This document shows, in pieces, positions 1 to 8,560 of a stretch of 64,000 nt of DNA (the first letter of the stretch is position 1; every line of letters starts with the position of its first letter). Where the stretch lies: assembly GCF_021025955.1 (NCBI RefSeq), contig NZ_JAJNCL010000012.1:1-64000 (forward strand), read 5' to 3'. The stretch is from Rhodococcus qingshengii (GTDB lineage: Bacteria; Actinomycetota; Actinomycetes; Mycobacteriales; Mycobacteriaceae). The position numbers were made by a program, and so were the translations under genes. The notes beneath the pieces were generated by a model. That model ran no database searches. It had not been told where the DNA came from and saw nothing but the letters and a program-made list of their open reading frames with translations.

Positions 1-1
1 T

Positions 2-766
2 GTTCTCAGTGCTGAACGTATCAAGATCACCACGACCAAGTCGCCGCTGTGGTGCTCGGTCATCATCGTTGTGCTCGCTCTCGGCTTCGCAGCCATCATG
101 GGCGCCGTTGCCAAGTCGGCTCTGACGTCTTCGGACGTCCAGGGTGCTCCCGACCTCGACACCGCCGTCGCCACAGCCGGGATCTCGGGTTTCGGAATCA
201 TGGTTCTCATGATCATGGCGGCCCTCGCGGTCACCAGTGAGTACCGCTTCGGGACCATCCGCACCACCTTCCAGGCAGTTCCGAACCGTGCCTCGGTTCT
301 GATCGCCAAGGCCGGTCTCATCGGTGCCTTCGGTGCGGTGCTGACGTTTGTCCTCGCTTTCGGGTCCTACGCGGTGGCCAAGGCCATGGCCGGTTCCGAG
401 GCCAGCACGGGTCTGACCCTGTCGACCGGCGATGACTGGCGTGCGATCTACGGCATCCCGGTTTACGCCTTCCTGTGCGTGATCCTCGCTGTCGGCGTCG
501 GATCGATCATCCGTCAGTCGGCCGGCGCTATTGCGTTGCTCCTGCTCTGGCCGCTGCTCATCGAGAGCCTGTTCGGACTGTTCGGCAGTGTCGGCGAGAA
601 GATCACTCCGTTCCTGCCGTTCGCGAATGCAAACCACTTCCTCAGCCCTGGCGGCGGAAGCCTTGATTTCCACTGGGGACCCTGGGGCAGCCTGATTTAC
701 TTCGCGGCCTTCGTTCTGGTGATTTTCGGAGTAAGTATCGTCATCGTGAATCGTCGCGACGCCTGA
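2..766 (+). CDS. ABC-2 type transporter permease (5' partial)
   Basis: This is the C-terminal part of a polytopic membrane protein. The reading frame is open to the first base of the window, so the true start lies upstream; the GTG at 71 is internal to a hydrophobic segment. About five to six hydrophobic segments are visible, separated by short loops. The segment after the second helix (TSEYRFGTIRTTF) is typical of ABC-2 permeases related to the BcrB/NatB group, which pair with a cytoplasmic ATPase. The ATPase gene is presumably upstream, outside the window. The substrate cannot be read from the sequence. A strong terminator follows at 832-870, so this is probably the last gene of its operon. 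Confidence 0.8.
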   Translation, partial: VLSAERIKITTTKSPLWCSVIIVVLALGFAAIMGAVAKSALTSSDVQGAPDLDTAVATAGISGFGIMVLMIMAALAVTSEYRFGTIRTTFQAVPNRASVLIAKAGLIGAFGAVLTFVLAFGSYAVAKAMAGSEASTGLTLSTGDDWRAIYGIPVYAFLCVILAVGVGSIIRQSAGAIALLLLWPLLIESLFGLFGSVGEKITPFLPFANANHFLSPGGGSLDFHWGPWGSLIYFAAFVLVIFGVSIVIVNRRDA

Positions 767-779
767 TCTTGTCGCTCCC

Positions 780-808
780 TCGGTAGGTGTTGTCGGGAGA
801 CCTACCGA
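780..808 (+). repeat. Inverted repeat after the permease gene
   Basis: The arms TCGGTAGGT (780-788) and ACCTACCGA (800-808) form a 9-bp perfect stem with an 11-nt loop, 14 bp after the permease stop codon. There is no T-run. It may be a first, weaker terminator or an mRNA 3' end stabiliser in front of the strong hairpin at 832-870. Confidence 0.5.
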
Positions 809-831
809 GAACCAGGAGTGACAGCAGAGTA

Positions 832-870
832 GGGACCCAGTACGAAAAACCATTCGTACTGGGTCCCTTT
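832..870 (+). terminator. Rho-independent terminator
   Basis: A perfect 15-bp stem, GGGACCCAGTACGAA (832-846) with TTCGTACTGGGTCCC (853-867), a 6-nt loop, then TTT. It separates the ABC permease gene from the peptidase gene that begins at 899. The arms are symmetrical, so it could act in both directions. Confidence 0.85.
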
Positions 871-898
871 CCTGTGCTTCGGCCGATATCCTCCGAAG

Positions 899-2350
899 AT
901 GAGACTCTTCGGTGTGGTTGTGGTCGGAATGGCTGGAGCGCTCGTGGTGAGTGGATGCTCGTCGGGAAGTGAAGCGGCAGTCCCGACAGACCCGGTTGCA
1001 TTCTCCGAGACCGTCACGGTCGACGCCGTGACCGGGCATCTGGAGCAACTCGAGAAGATCGCCGCTAACAACGACGGCAATCGATCGGCCGGAACCCCCG
1101 GTTACGACGCCAGCGTCGACTACGTGGCAAACCTGCTCGAAGACAAGGGTTTCGACGTCAGCACCCCGGAATTCGACTTCAGCTCCTTCGATCCCGGGAC
1201 CGAATCCCTGAAAGCCGCTGACGGCTCGGATGTTCCGGTGCGGGCGTTGACGTATTCCACGTCCACGGGACCGACAGGAATCACGGCGCGTCTGGTGGCG
1301 ATTCCCGCCGACGAGACCCCCGGTTGCGAGGCCACCGACTACGACGGCCGCGACGTGAACGGTGCCATCGTGCTGGTCACCCGCGGAGTGTGCCCGTTCG
1401 GCGACAAGCAGAAGATCGCCGCAGACCGCGGCGCGGCAGCGTTGCTGGTTGCGAACAACGAAGACGCAATGCTGGGCGGGGCTACCTTGGGTGAACCCGA
1501 AGACGCCCGCATCCCGACGGGCGGGGTGAGTAAGGCGTCGGGAGAGGCTCTTGCGGCAGCGCCCGGAGACCTCACGCTGATTCTCGACACGTCGACGGAA
1601 ACGACGAAGTCGCGCAACGTGATTGCACAGACCAAGACCGGCGCGACCGACAACGTGGTTGTCGTGGGCGCCCACCTCGACAGCGTGCCGGAAGGTCCCG
1701 GAATCAACGACAACGGAAGCGGTACCGCCGCCGTACTGGAAACCGCGTTGCAGATGGGAGGCTCACCGAGCATCGAAAATGCCGTGCGCTTCGCATTCTG
1801 GGGAGCGGAAGAAGTGGGATTGGTCGGCTCCACTCGCTACGTCGAGGGCCTGAGCGATCAGGATCGGGCCGACATCGCCCTGTACCTGAATTTCGACATG
1901 CTCGGTTCGCCCAACGCCGGGTACCTGGCTTACGACGGCGACAACTCGGATGCCGTGGGGGAGGGGCCCGGGCCCGAGGGGTCGGCGGGCATCGAGCGGA
2001 CTTTCGTCGATTTTCTCGCCGGGCGAGGAATTGCGGCGGACGGAACGGACTTCGACGGGCGCTCCGACTACGGCCCGTTCATCGAGATCGGAATCCCGGC
2101 GGGTGGAGTGTTCAGCGGCGCCGACGAACGCAAGACGCCGGCTCAGGCCGAGAAGTGGGGCGGAGAAGCGGAGGAGACCTTCGACCCGAATTACCACAGT
2201 GCCCAGGACAACCTCGCGAACATCGATCGCGAAGCGCTCGCCGTCAATGCTTCTGCAGTAGCCTTCGGAGTTGCGACGTATTCCCAGGACTTGAGCGGGC
2301 CCAACGGAGTGCCCGTAGGCGATGCCCGGACACAGGCCAGAACCGAATGA
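899..2350 (+). CDS. Secreted M28 family aminopeptidase lipoprotein with PA domain
   Basis: A 483-residue exported zinc peptidase. The N-terminus is a lipoprotein signal peptide whose lipobox ends at Cys20 (VSGC), so the enzyme is probably membrane-anchored outside the cytoplasm. A protease-associated (PA) domain lies around residues 140-240. The M28 catalytic core follows, with the two-zinc ligand pattern: AHLDS, ND/NGSG, AEEVG (catalytic Glu pair), NFDMLGS, and a late His in NYHSAQD. The architecture matches Streptomyces-type secreted aminopeptidases (family M28). The start at 899 is chosen because it gives the complete signal peptide immediately after the upstream terminator. It is monocistronic: a terminator lies before it and a repeat tract begins at its stop codon. 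Confidence 0.9.
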   Translation: MRLFGVVVVGMAGALVVSGCSSGSEAAVPTDPVAFSETVTVDAVTGHLEQLEKIAANNDGNRSAGTPGYDASVDYVANLLEDKGFDVSTPEFDFSSFDPGTESLKAADGSDVPVRALTYSTSTGPTGITARLVAIPADETPGCEATDYDGRDVNGAIVLVTRGVCPFGDKQKIAADRGAAALLVANNEDAMLGGATLGEPEDARIPTGGVSKASGEALAAAPGDLTLILDTSTETTKSRNVIAQTKTGATDNVVVVGAHLDSVPEGPGINDNGSGTAAVLETALQMGGSPSIENAVRFAFWGAEEVGLVGSTRYVEGLSDQDRADIALYLNFDMLGSPNAGYLAYDGDNSDAVGEGPGPEGSAGIERTFVDFLAGRGIAADGTDFDGRSDYGPFIEIGIPAGGVFSGADERKTPAQAEKWGGEAEETFDPNYHSAQDNLANIDREALAVNASAVAFGVATYSQDLSGPNGVPVGDARTQARTE

Positions 2351-2395
2351 TCGACTGACCGAGTGATCGACTGACCGAATGATTGACTGATCGAT
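2348..2395 (+). repeat. Three 16-bp tandem repeats overlapping the peptidase stop codon
   Basis: Copies at 2348-2363 (TGATCGACTGACCGAG), 2364-2379 (one difference) and 2380-2395 (TGATTGACTGATCGAT). The first three bases are the stop codon of the M28 peptidase. The core TGATCGACTGA also occurs near 18847 and 18872, at the end of the Nudix gene. Confidence 0.85.
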
Positions 2396-2471
2396 TGCGC
2401 GAGCGACCAGGAGGCCACTGTGCGAGAACCGCGGCAGCACACTGTCTGTAACTCTGAGTTACGCTTGAGTT

Positions 2472-3323
2472 ATGGCTGATCTGTCCCCGGAGAGCACCGA
2501 CACGACAGGTGCTTCTTCCTCCTCGGTTCGAGGCGTCGTCGACGTCGTCTTGAACTCTGCGGCAGAACTGAACCGTCGACAGCAGCTCATCGACGCGCTA
2601 AGGCGGCTCAGGCGGGCATTACCCGGCGATCCCGGGTTCGGGGATCCGCTCTCGCTCGCCGGCCCCGGCGGTGCCCGCGCCGTGGCCCGCGTCGCTGACA
2701 GATTGCTCGATCAGAAGCCGGCAGCCACTCGCGAAGTGAGCCTCGGAGCACTGCAGGTATGGCAGGCAGCGCTGGAAAAGATGGGCCGCGGCCGCGGGGA
2801 TCAAGAACTGACCATCGTCTTCACCGATCTGGTCGGCTTCTCCACCTGGTCGCTCGAAGCCGGTGACGGCGCCACGCTGACACTTCTGCGCGCAGTGGCG
2901 CAGGCCGTGGAAACCCCGATCACCGACAACGGCGGACACGTCGTCAAACGGATGGGCGACGGCCTGATGGCGGTGTTCATTCGCCCGGATGCGGCCTTGA
3001 AGGCGGTGTTCAACGCACAGGACGCGCTCGCGGGAGTCGACCTCGACGGATATACCCCACGCATGCGCGTCGGCCTTCACACGGGAACTCCGCGTCAGAT
3101 CGGCGACGACTGGCTCGGTGTCGACGTAACCATTGCCGCCCGGATGATGGGCTTGGGTGGCGACGGCAACGTCATGATGTCGGCGACAACTCTCGAGGAA
3201 CTCGAAGCCGGCACCCTGGAGGATCTCGATCTCACGATTCGGCCATGGCGGCGAGGGTTTTTCGCGACCACGCCCAACGGAGTTCCCGTCGATCTAGGAA
3301 TCTGGCGCGTACGACGGAACTAG
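2472..3323 (+). CDS. Class III adenylate/guanylate cyclase
   Basis: A 283-residue soluble cyclase that would convert ATP (or GTP) to the cyclic nucleotide. Residues 1-110 form a helical region with no recognised domain. The class III catalytic domain spans about 112-280, with FTDLVGF carrying metal ligand Asp119, KRMGDG carrying Asp163 preceded by Lys159, and GVDVTIAARMM carrying the transition-state Arg224. The usual Asn of the VNxAAR motif is Thr here, which may affect nucleotide positioning. No membrane segment or HAMP domain is visible. The ATG at 2472 follows a purine-poor leader. It is convergent with thiD, whose stop lies 18 bp away. Confidence 0.85.
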   Translation: MADLSPESTDTTGASSSSVRGVVDVVLNSAAELNRRQQLIDALRRLRRALPGDPGFGDPLSLAGPGGARAVARVADRLLDQKPAATREVSLGALQVWQAALEKMGRGRGDQELTIVFTDLVGFSTWSLEAGDGATLTLLRAVAQAVETPITDNGGHVVKRMGDGLMAVFIRPDAALKAVFNAQDALAGVDLDGYTPRMRVGLHTGTPRQIGDDWLGVDVTIAARMMGLGGDGNVMMSATTLEELEAGTLEDLDLTIRPWRRGFFATTPNGVPVDLGIWRVRRN

Positions 3324-3341
3324 CGCACTAGACCCCGAGTG

Positions 3342-4184
3342 CTAGACCTGGAGCCGCCAGAGCGGGGACACCGGACCGTGGCCGGCGCCCAGGTCGTACG
3401 ACGACTCGAGGCATTTGGTCACCCACTCCTTGCCGAATGCCACTGCGTCCGGAACGGAGTAGCCGTGTGCGAGAGCGCAAGTGATCGCAGCAGCCAATGT
3501 GTCACCACCACCGTGATCATTGCCGGTGTCGATCCGGGCACTGCTGAATTCGAGGAAGCGGTCGCCGTCGAACAGCAGGTCGGTGGACAACTCAGACGTT
3601 CGAAGGTGACCGCCCTTGACGATGGACCACTGAGCGCCGAGCGCGTGCAGCGCTTCTGCCGCCTGGCGGGCGCTCTTGTCGTCGACGACCTCGATGCCGG
3701 TGATCAACCGAACCTCGTCGAGGTTCGGAGTGACCACCGTGGCAGCCGGAATCAAGGTGTTGCGGACCGCGTCGAGCGCTTCTTCGTGCAGCAGCGGATC
3801 ACCGTGCATCGACGCGCACACCGGGTCGACCACGAGCGGGATCGGTCGGTCGCGCCCGATCCCCACCTCGGCGGCCACCGCGGCCACCGCTTCGATGATC
3901 GTCGTCGATGCCAGCATTCCCGTCTTCGCTGCGCCGATACCGATGTCCGAGACCACGACGCGTACCTGGTCGGCGACGATCTCCGGCGGAATCTCGTGGA
4001 AACCGCTGACACCCACCGAATTCTGGACCGTCACGGCGGCGACGGCCACGCAGGCGTGCACTCCACACATCGCCATCGTGCGGGAATCGGCTTGGATACC
4101 GGCTCCACCGCCGGAATCGGTTCCGGCGATGGTCAATGCCCGAATCGGGGTCTGTCCGGCGGGGGTCAGGGGCAGCAGCTTCAC
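3342..4184 (-). CDS. thiD: Hydroxymethylpyrimidine/phosphomethylpyrimidine kinase
   Basis: ThiD phosphorylates HMP and HMP-P in the pyrimidine branch of thiamine synthesis. The protein is about 280 residues, normal for the family. Family features are the N-terminal ALTIAGTDSGGGAGIQAD substrate/ATP region, the VVDPV strand, TPNLDE, and the C-terminal glycine-rich DTGNDHGGGDTLAAAI segment that normally carries the catalytic Asp and anion hole; here it reads NDHGGGD rather than the common TxHGTGC. I chose the GTG at 4184. An upstream ATG at 4232 is in frame, but starting there would put most of a 12-bp tandem repeat boundary in the coding region. ThiD is Rv0422c in M. tuberculosis, at the start of the same syntenic block. 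Confidence 0.88.
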   Translation of the reverse strand: MKLLPLTPAGQTPIRALTIAGTDSGGGAGIQADSRTMAMCGVHACVAVAAVTVQNSVGVSGFHEIPPEIVADQVRVVVSDIGIGAAKTGMLASTTIIEAVAAVAAEVGIGRDRPIPLVVDPVCASMHGDPLLHEEALDAVRNTLIPAATVVTPNLDEVRLITGIEVVDDKSARQAAEALHALGAQWSIVKGGHLRTSELSTDLLFDGDRFLEFSSARIDTGNDHGGGDTLAAAITCALAHGYSVPDAVAFGKEWVTKCLESSYDLGAGHGPVSPLWRLQV

Positions 4185-4241
4185 GACGACGAGCCTACCG
4201 ATCGGACCTGGGGAAACGGCAGCTCGGTCCATCCATTGCAC

Positions 4242-4289
4242 GAACGACGGTACGAACGACCGCGCGAACGACCGCGCGAACGACCGCGC
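4242..4289 (+). repeat. Four 12-bp tandem repeats upstream of thiD
   Basis: Units at 4242-4253 (GAACGACGGTAC), 4254-4265, 4266-4277 and 4278-4289 (each GAACGACCGCGC). The last three are identical. They sit just upstream of the proposed thiD start, in its likely promoter or leader region, and would be prone to copy-number change by slippage. Confidence 0.9.
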
Positions 4290-4456
4290 GAACGGCGATT
4301 GCGATCCGGTCGCTTCCGGTGCAAAAATTAGTCGAATCCGGGACAGCGTCGTCGGTAGCTGATTCTATGAGTGGCATGGATCACAGTTATGGAGAGCGTG
4401 CGAACGCAGCTGTCGCCGATCGCGCAGGTGCACATCGTGCCGTGGAGGTCGCCGCT

Positions 4457-4807
4457 ATGAACGACATCGAAAACTCGAAAGCCGGAACCTCACCGGAAGT
4501 GACACTCGTGGACAATCCGTCGCACGAACGATTCGAACTGCTCTCCGGCGACGAGTTGGTTGGCATCCTCGGTTATCGCGACGAGGACGAGATTCTGGGC
4601 AGCGGAGCCGAAGCCGGCGACGTGGTCGCGTACATGCACACCGTCGTCAAGGAAGAGTACGGCGGGCAGGGGCTGGCAGCGGTACTCGTGCAGTTCGCGA
4701 TGGACTGTGCCCGTGACCGTGAGTGGTCGGTACGTCCCGTGTGCACCTACGTTCAGCGATACCTCGGCGAGCATCCCGAGTATCTGGAACTGCTCGTCGA
4801 GGACTGA
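4457..4807 (+). CDS. YjdJ-type GNAT-like N-acetyltransferase
   Basis: A short (116-residue) acetyltransferase-like protein of the small GNAT group. Visible features are a beta-strand ERFELLSGDELVGILGY, the YMHTVVKEEYGGQGLAAVLV segment that corresponds to the acetyl-CoA pyrophosphate loop (usually Q/RxxGxG/A), and the C-terminal CTYVQRYLGEHPEY helix typical of this subgroup. The ATG at 4457 is chosen because GGAGG lies 8 nt upstream. An in-frame ATG at 4367 has no ribosome binding site. The substrate is unknown. It is convergent with the exonuclease gene xth. Confidence 0.8.
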   Translation: MNDIENSKAGTSPEVTLVDNPSHERFELLSGDELVGILGYRDEDEILGSGAEAGDVVAYMHTVVKEEYGGQGLAAVLVQFAMDCARDREWSVRPVCTYVQRYLGEHPEYLELLVED

Positions 4808-4829
4808 CCGCCGGCAACTACGAACAGAC

Positions 4830-4884
4830 GATCACGCTCCGAGATTTACGATTACCCGAGATTCACGATCACCGGAGCGTGATC
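4830..4884 (+). repeat. 12-bp inverted repeat spanning the GNAT/xth convergent junction
   Basis: GATCACGCTCCG (4830-4841) and CGGAGCGTGATC (4873-4884) are exact inverse complements separated by 31 nt. The right arm lies within the last codons of xth (the SDHAPVIV region). It could act as a bidirectional terminator, but there is no T-run and the loop is long. Confidence 0.4.
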
Positions 4885-5652
4885 GCTGGCGCCCTTGCCT
4901 TTTCGCTCGTTCCGATCGATCTCGGCCGCCTCGACGCGCGCTGCGAATGCCGGTGAACCGAGGATGAAGTCGATTCGCATGCCCTGCTTCTTCGGGAAGC
5001 GAAGCTGCGTGTAGTCCCAGTATGTGTACACACCGGGGCCGGGGGTGTACGGGCGGACGACGTCCGCGAACCCGGATTCGGTGAACGCCGTGAAGGCCGC
5101 TCGCTCCGGCTCCGACGTATGGGTCTTGCCCTCGAAGAATGCGGGATCCCACACGTCGTCGTCCGTGGGAGCGACGTTCCAGTCGCCGACCAAGGCGATC
5201 TGCGCCTCGGGATCCTGCTCGAGCCAGCCCTCCGCGTCGTCGCGCAGCTTGGCCAGCCAATCCAGCTTGTAGGTGTAATGCGGGTCTTCGAGCTCACGGC
5301 CGTTGGGGACGTACAGGCTCCACACCCGCACACCGCCGCAGGTCGCACCGATCGCGCGTGCCTCGCGGACCGGATCGGCCTCGGGGTCCTTGTCGAACCC
5401 GGGCTGATCCTCGAAGCCGATCTGCACGTCTTCCAAGCCGACGCGGGAAGCGATCGCGACACCGTTCCACTGGCTCAACCCGACATGGGCGACCTCGTAG
5501 CCGATCTCCTTGAAGCGCTCGTACGGAAACTGCTCGTCCTTGCACTTGGTTTCCTGTATTGCCAGGACGTCGACGTCGGATCGACCGAGCCAGTCGATGA
5601 TCCGGTCGGTACGGGCACGGACGGAGTTGACGTTCCAAGTAGCGATGCGCAC
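4852..5652 (-). CDS. xth: Exodeoxyribonuclease III (AP endonuclease)
   Basis: A 266-residue endonuclease/exonuclease/phosphatase-fold enzyme that repairs abasic sites. Family motifs appear in order: IATWNVNSV at the N-terminus, AIQETK (metal-binding Glu), YVPNG, GDWNVAPTD (Asp and Asn), WDYTQ, RIDFIL and the C-terminal SDHAPV (catalytic His). The GTG at 5652 is chosen because it begins directly with the conserved VRIATWNVNS sequence; the upstream in-frame extension overlaps the neighbouring acetyltransferase gene and is not family-like. It lies 16 bp downstream of the GNAT gene, in probable operon def-GNAT-xth, the same order as Rv0429c-Rv0427c. Confidence 0.92.
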   Translation of the reverse strand: MRIATWNVNSVRARTDRIIDWLGRSDVDVLAIQETKCKDEQFPYERFKEIGYEVAHVGLSQWNGVAIASRVGLEDVQIGFEDQPGFDKDPEADPVREARAIGATCGGVRVWSLYVPNGRELEDPHYTYKLDWLAKLRDDAEGWLEQDPEAQIALVGDWNVAPTDDDVWDPAFFEGKTHTSEPERAAFTAFTESGFADVVRPYTPGPGVYTYWDYTQLRFPKKQGMRIDFILGSPAFAARVEAAEIDRNERKGKGASDHAPVIVNLG

Positions 5653-5668
5653 GAGGGCAAGCCTAGCG

Positions 5669-6580
5669 TCAGCCGCCGACAGGATCGGTGGCGTATCGGT
5701 AGCGGTGGTGTTCGACGAACCCGAGCCGCTCGTACAGCGCGATCGCCGCGGAGTTCCCGGCCGAAACCTGGAGGTACGCGTGCGTCGCACCGTTCTCGCG
5801 ACCCCAGGAGAGTAGATCCCCGCAGATCAGCCACCCGATTCCGTGACGACGGTGTTCGGGGTCGACGTGAATACCGGTGAGCCCGATCCAGCGCTTGTGG
5901 TCGGGCGCCTCGGTGAGCGCTGCGCGCCCGATGGCGAGCGTCGTATCGGTGTTTCCGATCGCGGCGAAAGTTGCGCTGCCCACCACGGCGGTGAGGACCG
6001 CCTCGACGTGTGTGGGATCGGCGTTGGCGTCGTACATCGACAACCAGTTGTGGTCGGGGCGGTCGGAGAAAGAGGTGACCGGTGGGCCTGGCGGCAGCGT
6101 GACGTTGCCCAGATCGGCCGCCATCACGATGGTTTCCTTCTCACAGGTCCACCCGTCCGGCGCGGTGCCGAGCCGATCGGGGAGGAGCAGCAGGGTGGGC
6201 AGATCGCGGTCACCGAACCACTGGCGTATCCGTTCGAGAGTGCTCGCGTCGAAGCCTGCCACCGTCCCCGAACCACCGAGTGGCAAAGCCGAATTGGCGC
6301 GACCCGTGAACCCGTGACCGGCGCGCAGCAACCAACCGTCGATCCAGGCCTGCTCGACCCCTGGCCATGCCGCCGCGGCCGCTGTTTCGAGGTTTCGAAT
6401 CTCGCCGATGCGAATCGGACGGGCCGAGAGAGTCTTGAGTGCAATCACCTGATCGGCGGAGACCTGGACCAGACGACCGTCGCTGCTGCGGACGGCGATG
6501 GGATCGGCGCCCTCGAGGATGCCGATGACGTCGGTCATGGGATGCGAGTAGCCGGGTGGGAGCTTGTATCGCAGGACCAC
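5669..6580 (-). CDS. GNAT family N-acetyltransferase (Rv0428c-like)
   Basis: A 303-residue protein between def and xth, the position of M. tuberculosis Rv0428c. Residues 1-60 form a small beta-rich domain (ILEGADPIAVRSSDGRLVQVSADQVIALKTL) resembling a short SH3-like barrel. The C-terminal half holds the GNAT fold: LTGIHVDPEHRRHGIGWLIC contains the R/Q-x-x-G-x-G acetyl-CoA loop, and NSAAIALYERLGFVEHHRYRY the conserved final strand. The substrate is not known. Its linkage to peptide deformylase suggests a role in N-terminal protein modification, but that is inference. Confidence 0.85.
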   Translation of the reverse strand: MVLRYKLPPGYSHPMTDVIGILEGADPIAVRSSDGRLVQVSADQVIALKTLSARPIRIGEIRNLETAAAAAWPGVEQAWIDGWLLRAGHGFTGRANSALPLGGSGTVAGFDASTLERIRQWFGDRDLPTLLLLPDRLGTAPDGWTCEKETIVMAADLGNVTLPPGPPVTSFSDRPDHNWLSMYDANADPTHVEAVLTAVVGSATFAAIGNTDTTLAIGRAALTEAPDHKRWIGLTGIHVDPEHRRHGIGWLICGDLLSWGRENGATHAYLQVSAGNSAAIALYERLGFVEHHRYRYATDPVGG

Positions 6581-6620
6581 CCGGCTACCGATCGAAATGT
6601 TGCCGTTCAGAGCAGAATTC

Positions 6621-7220
6621 TCAGTCTTCGTAATCGTCGTCGTCGTGACCGAACGGATCGTCGACGGTGCCCGGCGTCCACGTCAGACCGGGCTTGCCCC
6701 AACCGGAACGCTTGATGATCTTCTTGGCGGCGCGCGCGTTGCGGCCGATCAGCACGTCCGTGTAGAGGAAGCCGTCGAGATGGCCCGTCTCGTGCTGGAG
6801 CATCCGTGCGAAGAATCCGGTGCCCTCGACCTCGATCGGGTTGCCGTCGGCGTCGGTGCCGGTGACCTTCGCCCAATCGGCGCGGCCCGTCGGGAACTGC
6901 TCGCCGGGGACGGAAAGGCAACCCTCGAAGTCTTCGTCCGGATCGGGCATCGTCTGGGGGATTTCGGAGGTCTCGAGTACCGGGTTGACGACGACACCGC
7001 GTCGACGCTCGCTGGTGCGGTCGTCACCGGGGCAGTCGTAGACGAAGACTCGGAGTGAAACACCGACCTGATTGGCCGCCAGACCGACGCCGTTGGCGGC
7101 GTCCATCGTCTCGTACATGTCTGCGATCAGTTCGGCGATCTCGGCCGGGGACTGAGTGACCGGCTCTGTCGCCTTGTGCAGTACCGGGTCGCCGACGATT
7201 CGGATGGGGAGGATAGCCAT
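6621..7220 (-). CDS. def: Peptide deformylase
   Basis: Removes the formyl group from the N-terminal methionine of nascent proteins. The 199-residue product carries the three PDF metal motifs: GVGLAANQ (residues 44-51), EGCLS (99-103, metal ligand Cys101) and QHETGH (142-147, the HExxH helix). The acidic C-terminal tail ([10 protein letters not shown]) is longer than in E. coli. The ATG at 7220 is used because [14 protein letters not shown] is the conserved start of actinobacterial deformylases and has a GGA-rich leader; the longer in-frame start at 7268 has no family support. It is the first gene of the def-GNAT-xth group and is divergent from the DUF3263 gene. Confidence 0.95.
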   Translation of the reverse strand: MAILPIRIVGDPVLHKATEPVTQSPAEIAELIADMYETMDAANGVGLAANQVGVSLRVFVYDCPGDDRTSERRRGVVVNPVLETSEIPQTMPDPDEDFEGCLSVPGEQFPTGRADWAKVTGTDADGNPIEVEGTGFFARMLQHETGHLDGFLYTDVLIGRNARAAKKIIKRSGWGKPGLTWTPGTVDDPFGHDDDDYED

Positions 7221-7464
7221 GCGGACAAGGATAGTGCGGCGCGCCCGCGTAGTTATCACGGCCCGCACACTCGATCATGGTTCAATGGTTGCTGAAGAAC
7301 AGCGATGTAATTCGTTGCTCGGTCGGAACGTGGGCCGCGGGGGAAATTGTGAGTTACCTTCGGGCCAGGGGACCGGGAAACTCACGGCCGCGAGAATTCG
7401 GTCGGAACAAGAATACCGGGCATACGAGTCTCGCTGACGCCGAGCACAGCAGTCGAGGAGTGAC

Positions 7465-7815
7465 ATGGACGGCGCAACCGCGCGTAGTCGGAACCAGTCC
7501 GAAGGCACTGGCGCCGACGATTCGGTAGTAGATACAGCAGGCATGCACGAGGTCGGCGAAGACGGCCTCACCCGCCGGGAACACGACATCCTCTCCTTCG
7601 AGCGCCAGTGGTGGAAGTACGCCGGCGCGAAGGAAGAGGCCATCAAGGAGTTGTTCGACATGTCGGCAACCCGCTACTACCAGGTTCTCAATGCCTTGGT
7701 CGATCGCCCCGAATCCTTGGCGGCTGATCCCATGCTGGTCAAGCGCCTGCGTCGTCTGCGTGCCAGCCGTCAGAAGGCCAGGGCCGCTCGCCGCCTCGGC
7801 TTCGAGGTCACCTGA
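7465..7815 (+). CDS. DUF3263 protein (Rv0430-like)
   Basis: A 116-residue protein of the actinobacterial DUF3263 family. The core from about residue 34 (LTRREHDILSFERQWWKYAGAKEEAIKELFDMSATRYYQ, written here in part) looks like a helix-turn-helix: a short helical domain followed by MSATRYYQVLNALVDRP, with a basic tail (RRLRASRQKARAARR). It may be a small DNA-binding protein, but no function is established for the family to my knowledge. GAGGAG at 7455-7460 sits 4 nt before the ATG. It precedes virR by 53 bp, as Rv0430 precedes Rv0431. Confidence 0.85.
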   Translation: MDGATARSRNQSEGTGADDSVVDTAGMHEVGEDGLTRREHDILSFERQWWKYAGAKEEAIKELFDMSATRYYQVLNALVDRPESLAADPMLVKRLRRLRASRQKARAARRLGFEVT

Positions 7816-7868
7816 ATCACGCGCACATATGAGCGGACTGTCCACGTACTGGCGATAAGGTCGACATC

Positions 7869-8465
7869 GTGAGTACCCCGAAAGAGCAGCCGTCCGGACC
7901 TCCGCTTCGCGCAATCGCCATGGTGTTGATCGCTCTGGCGATCGTGTTCATCGGTCTCGGAGCAGCCTCTCTCGGTGGATCGGGTGACGGTGGATCGGGG
8001 GACGAGAACACCGCAGCAGAGCAGACCGAATCTTCGGCGCCTGCCACGACGAGTGCTCCCGCTGCGGCCCCTGCCACCTCCAAGCCGGCAGCGACGACGC
8101 AACCCGCTTCGGGCAATACCACCACCACGTCGCGACCCTCGGGAACTGCGACGACCACGACTTCCAGCTCCGCGAGCGGCACCGACACGTCGAATGTCAG
8201 CGTTCGAGTTCTCAATAACAGCACCGTCTCCGGTCTGGCAGCAGGCACCGCCGAGGAGTTGACGGCAGCAGGTTGGAACGTCGAGGAGACGGGTAACTAC
8301 AGCGAGGGCACCGTCAGTACGACGACGGTGTACTACGGATCGTCCGCGGCGGAGAAGGCAGCGGCGCAGAAGATCGCAGCTGAACTCGGAGTCACCGCAG
8401 AACCTCGATTCGCCGGCATCGCGAACGCGTCACCTGGCGTGATCGTGATCGTGACCTCCAACTGA
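7869..8465 (+). CDS. virR: LytR_C domain envelope protein, VirR homologue
   Basis: A 198-residue protein with one N-terminal membrane helix (around residues 15-38), a long Ser/Thr/Ala/Pro-rich linker (about 45-100) and a C-terminal LytR_C domain starting near [15 protein letters not shown]. The layout and the position after the DUF3263 gene and before sodC match M. tuberculosis Rv0431, known as VirR, which affects vesicle release and cell-wall integrity. The domain is expected on the outer face of the membrane. The start is GTG (7869). A frame-shifted reading of the low-complexity linker is not supported. Confidence 0.85.
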   Translation: MSTPKEQPSGPPLRAIAMVLIALAIVFIGLGAASLGGSGDGGSGDENTAAEQTESSAPATTSAPAAAPATSKPAATTQPASGNTTTTSRPSGTATTTTSSSASGTDTSNVSVRVLNNSTVSGLAAGTAEELTAAGWNVEETGNYSEGTVSTTTVYYGSSAAEKAAAQKIAAELGVTAEPRFAGIANASPGVIVIVTSN

Positions 8466-8560
8466 CCGGTCGTGAAGGTGGAACTGACCCGTCGGTTCCA
8501 GCTACTACACACGCCGTTATGATCAGAAGCACTTTCTCGCCACCTCAAAGGAGCGGTTCG

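Noticed and set aside
2348-2395. Phage attachment site
   Set aside because: No integrase or tRNA gene is nearby; the repeats are short tandem units.
4242-4289. CRISPR array
   Set aside because: Units are 12 bp with no spacers; a simple tandem repeat.
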